In this document: positions 1-64,000 of the stretch, one piece after another | Layout of the letters: each line of letters starts with the position of its first letter | Position numbering within the stretch: the stretch's first letter is position 1 | NCBI GenBank assembly: GCA_054601695.1 | Contig: BAAHQB010000054.1 | Location: 372,001 to 436,000 of the forward strand | DNA length: 64,000 nucleotides | Source of the DNA: Amorphochlora amoebiformis | Taxonomy: Eukaryota > Cercozoa > Chlorarachniophyceae | Direction: 5' to 3' | Made by a program: the position numbers and the translations under genes | Notes under the pieces: generated by a model | What the model was told of the DNA's origin: nothing | Database searches by the model: none | What the model saw: only the letters and a program-made list of their open reading frames with translations

Positions 1-44
1 TATACATATGTATATATACAAACACACATATGTATATATATATA

Positions 45-127
<83 letters not shown>

Positions 128-134
128 GTTTATA

Positions 135-174
<40 letters not shown>

Positions 175-336
175 TTACGTACAAAGATATTACGAATTGT
201 ACGCACGTGTTTTACTCATATACACACACACACACACACACACATGTATATATATATATATATATACATATATATATGTATGTATGTGTATATATATGTA
301 TATAGATATCTATATATCATATATACATATGTGATA

Positions 337-371
<35 letters not shown>

Positions 372-378
372 CTTACAT

Positions 379-416
<38 letters not shown>

Positions 417-418
417 TG

Positions 419-495
<77 letters not shown>

Positions 496-506
496 GTAAT
501 TTTGAC
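1..506. repeat. (TA)n with (CA)n and (TG)n blocks, intronic to the chromodomain gene
   Basis: Almost pure dinucleotide repeat with short interruptions; (CA)n near 223-243 and 417-430. It follows the donor at 507 on the minus strand, so it is the start of an intron whose next exon lies outside the window. No coding signal seen. Confidence 0.9.
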
Positions 507-5126
<4,620 letters not shown>

Positions 5127-5225
5127 GGAACGGTTGAGTCCCAGCGAAATTTTCATTTCCATTTTTAATTCCCGAAGAATTGCGCCACCACGAAGGTACC
5201 TATGAGTTGTCACCATAGGTGACAT
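5127..5225. promoter_or_regulatory. Bidirectional promoter between chromodomain gene and small plus-strand gene
   Basis: Only 99 bp separate the two start codons (63 bp if the ATG at 5162 is used). It is one of the few non-repetitive intergenic stretches. It holds a near-palindrome, TCACCATAGGTGA, at about 5210-5222. No TATA box or known operator identified. Confidence 0.55.
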
Positions 5226-5930
5226 ATGCTGCGGTCAACAAGCCACGCCAGGTTGAATCACCTCAAATGCCCCTCACTATATGGCGCTCCCTCGAAATCC
5301 TTTGATTCATAATGTCAGTTTGAGCTTGCAAGTTTGTAAGGAGAGCTCGTACATCTCTGTACTCAAGAAGCTCAAGCATTCCATACGGTTGGTCATCTCC
5401 CGCTCCAAGCCAACTATTTATTTGCAAAGCTCTCACGATAGCGACGAACTCTGATGTTCAAACTGCTTACAAGTCTATGGGTGAGTTTGATCCGTGAATT
5501 TAGGCCTGTCTTGAGTAATCTGTCAGGCTTGTCTTGCGTAATGTGTCAGAATGATTTGACTTTTTGCATGAATAATGCCCGGTTTTCCCACCCAATATGT
5601 ACAAGCTTCCGGAGTGCCAGGAAGTATCCTCTTCGAGGTCTTGCCACATTCATGAGCTGAGGTAGTGGGTTAGTATCTCCACTTCTTTTTTGGTTTTGAT
5701 TTGTCCTTGATCCCTGGTATTCACCGGATATTAACGAACAGCGCTCGATCTCCTAGAAACTTCACCGGCCGAAAAGCAACCTTCGCAGTACACGATACCC
5801 TTCGGCAGGGCGAGATTTGGGAGAGACTTCGGAAGGCCTGAGGTATAATCTGAACCGAGCCCGCAAAGTGTCTGACTTCGAATCGTTTGGGCTGTTCCGC
5901 ATCAGTTCCAAATCCGCGGTTGGGAACAAG

Positions 5931-5979
<49 letters not shown>

Positions 5980-6019
5980 ATATATAGTATAATATAATGT
6001 ACACATAAATATAACTATT

Positions 6020-6062
<43 letters not shown>

Positions 6063-6075
6063 TTATATATACATA

Positions 6076-6148
<73 letters not shown>

Positions 6149-6256
6149 GTACATATTATGTATTCTATATTACACTTACATGCAGGAAAACCCACCATTA
6201 TTCTCACCCAGCCGCCCCTCCCCCCCCGCCAGTGCGCAAAGGACGGGGAAGGGTAG
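5226..6256 (+). CDS. Small Arg/Ser-rich protein, possibly mitochondrial, family not recognised
   Basis: Six exons: 5226-5251, 5341-5480, 5527-5637, 5742-5842, 5906-5918 (13 nt), 6186-6256 ending in TAG; all GT-AG, all phases agree, 153 residues. The first ~35 residues are rich in Arg, Ser and Thr and poor in acidic residues (starting [12 protein letters not shown]), as in a mitochondrial presequence. Next comes a Cys-containing stretch ([14 protein letters not shown]), then [12 protein letters not shown] and an Arg/Gly/Phe-rich end ([15 protein letters not shown]). I do not recognise the family. The minus strand of the same region has open stretches but no consistent exon chain. The last two small exons are the weakest part; a donor at 6253 is an alternative to the stop. 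The gene is divergent from the chromodomain gene and convergent with CAP. Confidence 0.58.
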
Positions 6257-6439
6257 AACAGGGTATGATATGTGTGTAATATTTAAAATGAATTTGTTTG
6301 TATTGTATGCGTATTTGGGAACGAAGAAGACGAGCAAGAGTAAATGCATATGTATGAATATATGTACGGCCTCCCTGTTATATCTCTCCCTCTCTCATTG
6401 TGTTCTATATATTTACATGTATATAATATATATATATGT

Positions 6440-6492
<53 letters not shown>

Positions 6493-6532
6493 AATGTGTG
6501 TGTATATATATATTTATGTATATATGTGTATA

Positions 6533-6620
<88 letters not shown>

Positions 6621-6648
6621 GTGTGTGTGTTATCTTCTTGTCTGTCTG

Positions 6649-6700
<52 letters not shown>

Positions 6701-6710
6701 ATATAATATA

Positions 6711-6796
<86 letters not shown>

Positions 6797-6849
6797 ATAC
6801 ACAAATACATACAATCTCCTCTCTCTCGCTCTCTTTCTCCCCGTCTGTC

Positions 6850-6928
<79 letters not shown>

Positions 6929-7021
6929 ACTATATATAAATAATATATATGTGTATATATATACATACATATACATATGTATATGTATGTATATACATAT
7001 ATGCATATATTTTTACATACG

Positions 7022-7063
<42 letters not shown>

Positions 7064-7107
7064 TCTCTCTCTCTGTGCCTCTCTATATAATACATATATA
7101 CATGTGT

Positions 7108-7199
<92 letters not shown>

Positions 7200-7239
7200 A
7201 TCTCTGTATATATTTTTAATCTTTTATACTAATTTTATG

Positions 7240-7298
<59 letters not shown>

Positions 7299-7320
7299 GT
7301 GTGTATAACACATACACAAT

Positions 7321-7369
<49 letters not shown>

Positions 7370-7387
7370 GTGTATATGTATACATAT

Positions 7388-7428
<41 letters not shown>

Positions 7429-7510
7429 ATACATATACATTCGTGTATGTACATATATATGTATACATATATATTTATAAATACATATATATATATATAT
7501 CATAATAATT

Positions 7511-7553
<43 letters not shown>

Positions 7554-7559
7554 GTGTGT

Positions 7560-7641
<82 letters not shown>

Positions 7642-7646
7642 CATAT

Positions 7647-7709
<63 letters not shown>

Positions 7710-8652
7710 TACATCATGCCATGATATGTGAATGATACATACACACATATGCATTACACCAAGAGCAAAATTTACAGTAGAATAAGAAGTTAGTTTAAAA
7801 TCTTATGATTACATTTGAACAAACAGATGCTGAACGGATGAAGCCTACTATTAAGTCAGTATAGTAGATTGATCATGAGCTTCATTGAAGAATGTATAGT
7901 AATTATAATTATCACGATAATGTTCGATGTTAAAAATATAAAAATATATGTATATTGTTATAAGTGAAATACAAAAAAATACACGTACATATGTAGAGTC
8001 TCATTGTATAGACCATCAAAATTCGCCAGTATCTTCTTTTATACTAGTCTAGCTAGTCCCAATTCGATTCGGTTAGTCAATTGGTAGATTATGCGAGACA
8101 AGGTTGTAGAAAATTAGCTAGTGACTATGGTAAAACTCAGCGTGACGTATACGTACCTAGCGTACATATACTATATCTAGATATATATATAGCTATATAT
8201 AGATTACAAGATCGGATGATAAGTTAGTTGGGCTTGTACTTCTTGTGTGTAGTAGAGAATAATATACATAAAAAGGTAGACTATATATATCCAGTATCTG
8301 GACTAATCTAGTAATAAGACTACACATATATATATATATATCTAGATATATATATATCTTATCTAACATATCTCCCCTGATTTTCATATCACATAACACA
8401 ACCTAGATAACTTCTAGAACTTACATTCTTGATCAATCATCCGGCTACACTATTTATTTTCTTAGAGATAAGTGATTACTAGAATTAGCTTGGACAACAC
8501 TGGCAGTCAAAATTCTAGAAATATATTACGTTGTCGCTGTTGATACCAAATTTAGGCAGCCTGTTTGCATCCATATGCCAGTGCTGCTCTTGAGAGATGT
8601 AATTAGTCTTGAAGATATCCATCTGACCCATAGCCAGTAGAAGAGCAAAAAT
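6257..8652. repeat. Convergent spacer: microsatellites then CTAG-rich DNA
   Basis: From 6400 to 7720 it is (TA)n with (TG)n, (CA)n and (CT)n blocks. From about 7750 it is AT-rich unique sequence with no open frame. Between 8030 and 8520 CTAG occurs about 12 times. It separates the 3' ends of the small gene and CAP. Confidence 0.8.
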
Positions 8653-9227
8653 TTAACCACCGTGCGACACCATGGTGGTATCAGTGTTCCACGCGCCGTT
8701 CTCACCAGAGATCTTGGTTAGGTACTGCTCGGGGAGTGGGATTTCGATGGGGTCATCCTTCTCGGGGTTCTTTCCCGGTAGGACAACGTTAGTCTCGGAG
8801 ATGTTTGAGGTGACAATGTCCGGGGGGTTCTGAGCCGCGGAAGTGCTCAGCGTGACTTGAGTGCCTTTGGACTTGTCAATGGCAACAGAGGGAACCTGCA
8901 CCCGGCATACGACCTTGCAGGATTCACATCCAACGAGCTCGAAGGTAGAAATAACCTGGTCGAAGATGACCGTGGTGCGTTTGCATCCGTCTGTGATAAA
9001 AACATCATTAGATAGGAGATATGGGGATTTGGTCGAATTCATTTACCCATGGAGATGGACTTGACTTTCCCTGGAATGGTGATAACATTTTTCTCAGACT
9101 TGTAGATGTATACATTGTGCTTGAGCTCAACACCGGAAACCTCCTTGTTGTCCACCTGAGTGATGTGTTGGATGAACGAAAGGACGAATAAAAATAAATG
9201 TGCAATGATTGTATTGCATATTCATAT

Positions 9228-9319
<92 letters not shown>

Positions 9320-9325
9320 TATATA

Positions 9326-9359
<34 letters not shown>

Positions 9360-10724
9360 TGATATATGTATGTGTGCTTATATATATTTCTATGCATTTG
9401 ACTTAATTATGTACATCTATACGATATTTTGGGGATTAAAAAACCTGGTGTTCAACCCACCAAGTTCCTTGACGGAACTCACAGGAAGGATCCTTCTTAA
9501 CGACCTTCTTAACTTTTTTCTTAGGAGCCTTGGCTTTCTTCTCCTTGGGCTTGAGCGCAGGTCTGTGAAATTGTAGTTTTAAATATAATATAACAATGGG
9601 AAAAATGGGATAATGAGGTGCTTAATTAGGTGCTTACTCCTTTTTCATGGCTTTCTTCATCTCCTTGGTGACCCTCTTAAGCTTGAAGGCCTGAGTGGCC
9701 CCTCCTTTTTCAGCACTTTCGCACTGCGAGGATCCCTTGTTAATCTGAGCGAAGACAGCGGACATACCACCGGTAGCGGGCTTGCTACTCTTTGCACTCG
9801 TTTTGTAGTCAGCTTCGGTAATCACTGGGGGTGGGCCAAGACCAGGAGGGGGAGGGGGACCGCCCGGTCCAGCAGATGCAGGTCCAGCACCTGGGGTCCA
9901 ACTCTTGGCATCCCCTCCGTCCTTCTTCCAAGAGACCGCAGCGGCGTGGTACTCCTTGATGTAGTCCTTAAGAGCAATTCCAAGAGCCTTGGCAGTGTCA
10001 GCGAACTTGATCTGCTTGGCCTTTTCGTCGCCGTCCATCTTTTTCGCTGCGGTGCGGATTTTGTTTAGGTAGGTATCCGGGGTCGTGTACGAGTCCTCAG
10101 CGAAGCCACGAGGCTTGGGAACGAAGAGAAAGTTGACCATCTGAAGCATCTCCTTGAAGGCGGTGGCGTGGTTCATGGCTTTTCCACGCTTAAACGCAGC
10201 TTTCTCGGCCTTGGGAAAGAGCTCGGTTACACTCTTGAGCTTAGCCATAAGGGTGGCTTGATCCGGCTTCTTGCAATCAGCAGCCATCTGCATACATGTC
10301 CCGATCCCATCGTAAAGGGTTTGGGCCATATCGCCGATACTCTGTCCACACATGCAGATGTCTTAAATTTAAAACTGACATGTTGAAAGTTATAGAGTAT
10401 CTCACCAGTTTGGCGCACTCGGGGATAGCATTAGCGGCTGCGATGAAGGCAGCAGCCTCTCCCTCGCGGAATTCTTGGTACGCGCGTACGAATTTTGGAG
10501 AATCCTTACTGTCACCGGCGCTAGGGGCTGAAACCCCAACACTGCCTCCTGCAGCGATCGAGTCGGCGATCTTCTCAAGTCGAGCAACGACGGCTTCCAA
10601 ACGAGCTAGAACACAACAAATACGATGGACACTTTTAATGTTTTTGAATTCCAACCAGTGAGAACGGTAGACATACAGCTTATTCTAGAGAAATAATTTG
10701 GTCCGTACTCGCGACAGCAGCCAT
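8653..10724 (-). CDS. CAP: Adenylyl cyclase-associated protein (CAP/Srv2)
   Basis: Six exons: 10724-10709 (16 nt), 10605-10406, 10341-9638, 9562-9445, 9155-9047, 8990-8653; GT-AG throughout, 494 residues (family about 450-550). CAP binds actin monomers, recycles cofilin-bound ADP-actin and helps sever filaments; it acts in the cytosol. Visible: the N-terminal [12 protein letters not shown] motif typical of CAP, the helical folded domain (about residues 75-215), a proline-rich linker [12 protein letters not shown] near 234-244 as for profilin binding, the WH2-like region with a Lys-rich run ([13 protein letters not shown]), and the C-terminal beta-helix CARP domain ([33 protein letters not shown]). 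Stop is TAA. Its ATG lies 106 bp from the GMP reductase start. The intron at 9156-9444 holds (TA)n. Identification is secure. Confidence 0.96.
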
Positions 10725-10830
10725 GATATCTTGGAATCTGAGCAAACCGGTCGAAACGTTTTTGTCGGCCGAGAAATTAAATCTTTTCCCTGCCGCCAAA
10801 CGCCCAAAAGGCGCGTACATCTATCCTGCC
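10725..10830. promoter_or_regulatory. Bidirectional promoter, CAP / GMP reductase
   Basis: 106 bp of unique, moderately GC-rich DNA between the CAP ATG (minus) and the family-consistent GMP reductase ATG (plus). The CAP start codon lies in a CATG palindrome, so a plus-strand ATG at 10723 shares bases with it and is in frame with the reductase. No TATA box seen. Confidence 0.6.
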
Positions 10831-29611
<18,781 letters not shown>

Positions 29612-29790
29612 CGCGGGGCGCGGAATTCTGGATAGTTGAATATTAAAAACAAGATACACGGTATATTAAATCTGGATATCCATATCAGAGAATAAATAAA
29701 TAAGTAGATATCTTTTCGGCCGGGGATTCTCCCGCCGAGTTATTTCAGATTTTTTCGCGAAACATGGATCCGGGTCGAGGCTAGTGGGAC
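29612..29790. promoter_or_regulatory. Bidirectional promoter, ALG6 / TH1-AGC kinase
   Basis: 179 bp of unique sequence between divergent start codons. An in-frame TAG at 29782 fixes the kinase start at 29791. No microsatellite inside. No known element recognised. Confidence 0.6.
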
Positions 29791-39557
<9,767 letters not shown>

Positions 39558-40194
39558 CCCTCTTTCCGCATTAATTATAAGCCATGCGCCTCTTTTTAGC
39601 CTTATTCTACAAGTTTTAGTCATTTCGGGTGTGTGAGTCACTGAGATTACGATTTGCATGTCTGAAGTGTAATTATAATAAGGCAATTACAGACGGGTAT
39701 AGTAACTAGTATATGCTAGATATCGATGCGACCACTAGTACAATGGAGTACCAGGAGTGTACATGTATTGCTAAGACTAAAAGAATAGATACTAGAGATA
39801 GGCTTACCTAGACTATCTAGACTATACTAGTATACTCTAGATACTAGTTCTAGTAGTTCAGTAGTTATACTCTCATAGCATGATAGTCACTAGGACTAGC
39901 TCTAGGATAATCTCTAGAATCTACATCATTAAACTAGAGCTAGTAGAGTCTAGAGCTGGAGTGCAAAACTACTTAGACGAGAGAGTCTAGAGAGTCTAGA
40001 GAGTACTAGCCGCTGACCTTGGTTTAATCATTGCTTCGGATCATATGATCATACACGTGTAATTATACTTTCTGAGAACCCAAATTCCAAAACTTGAAAG
40101 CAGCCTATACTAGCTATAGCTAGTTATCGTAATAACATCTAGAACATACGTTACCACGCTCGCAATTTTCATTTTCTATTGTTGCGCCTCTCAT
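39558..40194. other. Convergent spacer with extreme CTAG enrichment
   Basis: Between the kinase and lactonase stop codons. CTAG occurs about 23 times within 39700-40145, where under two would be expected by chance. No reading frame, no microsatellite, no tRNA-like fold seen. Confidence 0.8.
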
Positions 40195-55510
<15,316 letters not shown>

Positions 55511-55750
55511 TGCCCAAGGGAAATTGTTGTATGCTTAAGAGATATATTAGATACTCCTAAAACCGTCCTAATTATATCCCTCGTTGAAACGAGATTACGG
55601 GGAGAATTACCTAAAATAATTCTGTAAGTACCCCTCAAACCCAAAGCCATTGGGCAAGTTTGTGTGTGTGTGGGGGGACGTACATCCGCGATTAGCCCCC
55701 CTCCAACATCGAGGATCGATCATCGAATTTGGCCACGACACGTCGAGAAT
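55511..55750. promoter_or_regulatory. Bidirectional promoter, lactonase / mitochondrial carrier
   Basis: 240 bp of unique DNA between divergent start codons, with a (TG)n/G-run at 55661-55677. An in-frame ATG at 55664 could lengthen the carrier by 29 residues and shrink the promoter. Confidence 0.55.
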
Positions 55751-56972
55751 ATGAAGCCGAAAGTTGTAATAAAAACTCGAGCCGGAAAAACCAGTGCATA
55801 CGATTTTCTGTGCGCGGGGTTAGCTCCGAGTCTCAGCATCCTCGTTACATCGCCGATCGACGTCGTAAAGGCAAGGATGCAAACGGCCGGTGAAGGACTA
55901 AAGGATCGGTCAGTCTCCACGAGAAGCGTCATGGTAGATTTGATAAGGAAAGAGGGCCTGTCGGGGTGCTATCGTGGGATTGGTGCCTCTGTATTAAGAG
56001 AGGCCTCTTTGAACGTCATGCGGCTCGGGCTTTTCGATCCTATAATGAGCCTCATGCATAATGGCTACCGAGATATGGCGTCGACGAGCGAGACCGGTCT
56101 TCCACCATTGTATAAACGCCTTATCTGTGGGAGCTTGTGCGGGGTGATCGGATCGGTGGCGGCCAACCCGATGGAGCTTATCAAATGCAGGATCCAGTGC
56201 TCCGGAGAAGGGGCGACGGCATCCCACATGTACGACTACAAAGGGCCTCTAGACGCCTTCCAAAAGATACTGGCGGAAGAGGGGGTGCGGGGCTTGTGGC
56301 AGGGGGCCGGTGTGTTTGCGCTGCGGAACGCAGCTGGATCGGCGGCCAACCTCAGCACCTTTTGCGCCCTCAAAGCACAAGCGCTCAACCACCATGATGA
56401 CTCGATCCAGGTGATTCTAGTGATTTTATGATACCAAATTGGGATTGGCGATGGACTGTAGAGGGACTCCTACTCATCGGGGAGTGTCATCCAAATCACA
56501 TTGTAACGATCTTGCTGTGAATCAGGTTGACGTAGCTTGCGGCTTAGGCTCCGGATTCGTCACCACGTGCGTAATGTGTCCTCTAGATTTGATCAAGACG
56601 CGGCTTCAGAACCAACCAGTAGATCGCCTCGGCCGGGGGACGATATACGCCGGTGTGGGTGACGCCGTGAGCAAGATAACAAGAACAGAAGGAGCCTTAG
56701 CTTTCTACAAGGGCTTCAACTCCCTGTTTGTGCGGACGGGACCTCACTACGTTCTCACTTTTGCAATCTACGGCATTCTCAAGCGATTCTATAGGTGTTT
56801 CAGCCTTCCGTGTCGTTTAATAAATATGCATGTGTCATTTAAACACATATGCACGTATGGTATACATGTATATATAGCGTGTAGCCTAACCCTAACCAAC
56901 TACTCAATTCTATCCAAACCCGATCTCTAATCTAACAGAAGCGAAGAGAGCCCGAGGCCGGCACAGTACTAA
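55751..56972 (+). CDS. Mitochondrial carrier family protein (SLC25 type)
   Basis: Three exons: 55751-56410, 56526-56794, 56939-56972 (TAA); 320 residues, the usual carrier length. Carriers move metabolites across the inner mitochondrial membrane. All three repeats are present with signature motifs: SPIDVVKARMQ, NPMELIKCRIQ and CPLDLIKTRLQ, each followed by a GxxxxYRG / GLWQG / FYKG type turn. Repeat 1 includes LNVMRLGLFDP and repeat 3 RTGPHYVLTFAIYG. The RLGLFDP stretch recalls the SLC25A34/35 (yeast Oac1) branch, but substrate assignment from this is weak. In repeat 2 the motif has Glu in place of Asp. The introns are short and free of (TA)n, unlike its neighbours. If the last intron is retained, the frame runs to about 56930. 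The gene is divergent from the lactonase. Confidence 0.9.
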
Positions 56973-57396
56973 CATGTAGCAGCCACCAAAATTAAAAAGC
57001 TAATTAGTTATTTCATTCCTCATTTCATCAAGCCGTCGTAGGGGGTCCTTGCTATCGAAGTCATATTATATTCATCGCCGCCGGCTGCCTCCACTTCTTG
57101 TCTATAGATGATGGCACCGGGGGCATTTATTCGTAGGAGCTTACCTCCAGTTACGTGTGAGGAGAGTCGACTCAGTCGGTCAGAGTCACTATTTTTATGG
57201 GAAATTAAGTTTGTAAATCTGGGATATCCCGATAGTAGTTCCTGTTCAGCGCCGTTGAATCATCGAAGTTTCTATATTTATAATTATAGACTTTAACGTT
57301 ATATGCCGACTCACACTAAAACTATATATATGCTCAAAATATAATACATAGAGCTATGTGGCCATTGTATAATTTACATACATTCATATATCATAT

Positions 57397-57451
<55 letters not shown>

Positions 57452-57467
57452 TATATATTTTATATTG

Positions 57468-57512
<45 letters not shown>

Positions 57513-57637
57513 ACAATAATAATAATAAAGTATAGCGATCACTAGCATATGCGAAGTGATAATTGTACAAAAATTGTAAATGACACGACGAGGTGAAGCC
57601 GAGCAGGAGCCTTGGCAGGAGTGGAATGCATATAAAT

Positions 57638-57700
<63 letters not shown>

Positions 57701-58705
57701 GAGTCTATGACGTACTGGCCAAACTCAACGAGCCTCAGGGCTCAGGCTAAAGCGTATAAAATATTTTTATATAATTTGTGCGCATGCGTAGTACTCAGTA
57801 CTACTCACTACATGTATAGCTAATACAACTTAGTATAATTACAGGCAAATAACATATGTACGGTGGTGCACTTGATATTCGCCCTCGAAATAAATTCTAG
57901 TTTTTTACTGATTTAATTTGACGTATATAGGTATATATATTATATATATACATATATATATATATATATCATCGGATATATATATATATATATATTATAT
58001 ATATTATATATTTAGATATATATATTTTATATATATATATAATATAGGTATATATATTATATATATACATATATATATATATATATCATCGGATATATAT
58101 AAACTTTCAAATATTTTACTATGATACAATACTATAGTAGAACTTAATCGTGACTAAGTGCATATTTATCTTTACTGTCATAATACAACTCCGAAGTTAC
58201 TATTGGACTATCAATAATTGAATGAAATTAGTAATATACGCCTAATGGTTATACGCACATATACGTACGTAAGTATACGTATCATATGTAGGCTGCACTG
58301 GTCAGCCCAGACTCGGATGTAGATGGTGTGACGCGTATACGTAAACATACGTTGTTACGTACGTACACACGCAACATTATACTGGATGTACTCGTTATAA
58401 TTCCAGCGTGTACGGCTGCTACTAGTACGCAATGGTGATGCATTAAGTTACGTATTGACATACGTACGTATCATATAGTCGGGATAGTCTAGTAGTATAT
58501 ATGAAGTTGTACACATGTACGTACGTATATGTAATACTATGATACTGACATGACTCGGACTATCTAGACTACACTAGTGTGTGACTCAGTATAGTCCAAT
58601 GTAATTAAAGTTTAAATTTAATTTGGCATCTGTCTAGTCTGTGGATCTGCACTACTGTTCGGCTGCCCATACAATCGGCCTATATCGTGATCTCTATATC
58701 TAGCT
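56973..58705. other. Convergent spacer after the carrier gene
   Basis: Unique AT-rich DNA, then (TA)n at 57400-57510 and 57640-57700, a tandem duplication at 57928-58105, and CTAG/GTAC/ACGT-rich sequence at 58250-58700. A 62-residue frame at 57108-57296 has no family features and lies in the probable 3' untranslated region. Confidence 0.7.
57928..58105. repeat. Tandem duplication, unit about 117 bp
   Basis: AGGTATATATATTATATATA...ATATCATCGGATATATAT occurs at 57929 and again at 58046 with near identity, the unusual CATCGG core marking both copies. Confidence 0.75.
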
Positions 58706-63701
<4,996 letters not shown>

Positions 63702-63779
63702 CTACATATATATATATATATATATATAAATACAATATATATACAATATATATACATGTATATATACGTATATATATAT

Positions 63780-63833
<54 letters not shown>

Positions 63834-64000
63834 GTGTGTGTGAGTATGTATCCACATATATATAGGAAATAATAGTAATAATATCAAATAGTAGTAATAA
63901 TATTAGCAATAATGTATTTGCTTATTTAAGCTCCATATATATACATGTATATATATATATATACATGTATTATACATATATATATACATGTATACATACA
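63702..64000. repeat. (TA)n to right edge
   Basis: Upstream intron of the unknown gene, or beyond it; (TA)n, (TG)n and AATAGTAATA repeats. No exon seen. Confidence 0.75.

Noticed and set aside
8-334. Long Tyr-Ile-Tyr-Ile reading frames here and in dozens of other places
   Set aside because: They are translations of (TA)n and (CA)n arrays, open in several frames at once, with no family similarity.
5269-5451. Open minus-strand stretch ([15 protein letters not shown]...) resembling a retroelement protein
   Set aside because: No upstream exon joins it in phase and no motif is diagnostic; it lies antisense to the plus-strand model.
5281-5457. 58-residue plus-strand frame starting MALPRNPL
   Set aside because: A different frame of the same DNA forms a six-exon chain with consistent phases; this one leads nowhere.
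5760-5935. Minus-strand [12 protein letters not shown] resembling a myosin motor motif
   Set aside because: Isolated, no other motor motif nearby, and the plus strand gives a phase-consistent exon here.
57108-57296. 62-residue plus-strand frame (MMAPGAFIRR)
   Set aside because: Lies just past the carrier stop, no family features, no splice link to another island; probably 3' untranslated or spacer.

Overview
The window is nuclear DNA of a eukaryote. Almost every gene is split by spliceosomal introns, there are no operons or ribosome binding sites, and the standard genetic code fits (TAA, TAG and TGA all act as stops in recognisable proteins). The product set is ALG6, a PH-like TH1 domain joined to an AGC kinase, cyclase-associated protein, GMP reductase, a mitochondrial carrier, a chromodomain protein and a YbhE-type lactonase. 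This suggests a protist or alga; I cannot place it further. Most of the bases are (TA)n arrays with shorter (CA/TG)n, (CT/GA)n and other microsatellites. The long tyrosine-isoleucine reading frames are translations of these arrays, not proteins.

The real genes were found by reading the small non-repetitive islands as exons and requiring splice sites, reading phase and family alignment to agree. Ten genes result. From left to right: a chromodomain/coiled-coil protein (minus, runs off the left edge); a small Arg/Ser-rich protein, possibly mitochondrial (plus); cyclase-associated protein CAP (minus); GMP reductase (plus); ALG6 glucosyltransferase (minus, 16 exons over 15.3 kb); a TH1-AGC kinase (plus, 23 exons over 9.8 kb) with a two-finger C2H2 gene nested in an intron on the other strand; a lactonase with an unidentified N-terminal domain (minus, 24 exons over 15.3 kb); a mitochondrial carrier (plus); and an unrecognised gene (minus, runs off the right edge).

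Apart from the nested gene, orientation alternates strictly. The genes form four head-to-head pairs whose start codons are about 60 to 240 bp apart. They meet tail-to-tail across longer spacers made of (TA)n and, in places, sequence extremely rich in CTAG. Introns carry nearly all the microsatellites, while exons as short as 13 to 60 nt stay free of them. Seven relics of what looks like one family of solo LTRs sit inside the (TA)n tracts.

Points of most interest: microsatellite-inflated genes whose exon phases still all agree; splice sites built from the (TA)n repeat itself; a kinase with GFG in place of DFG and a TH1 domain; a lactonase gene with a homopolymer frameshift, one GC-AG intron and one junction lacking canonical splice sites; and the strict bidirectional layout.
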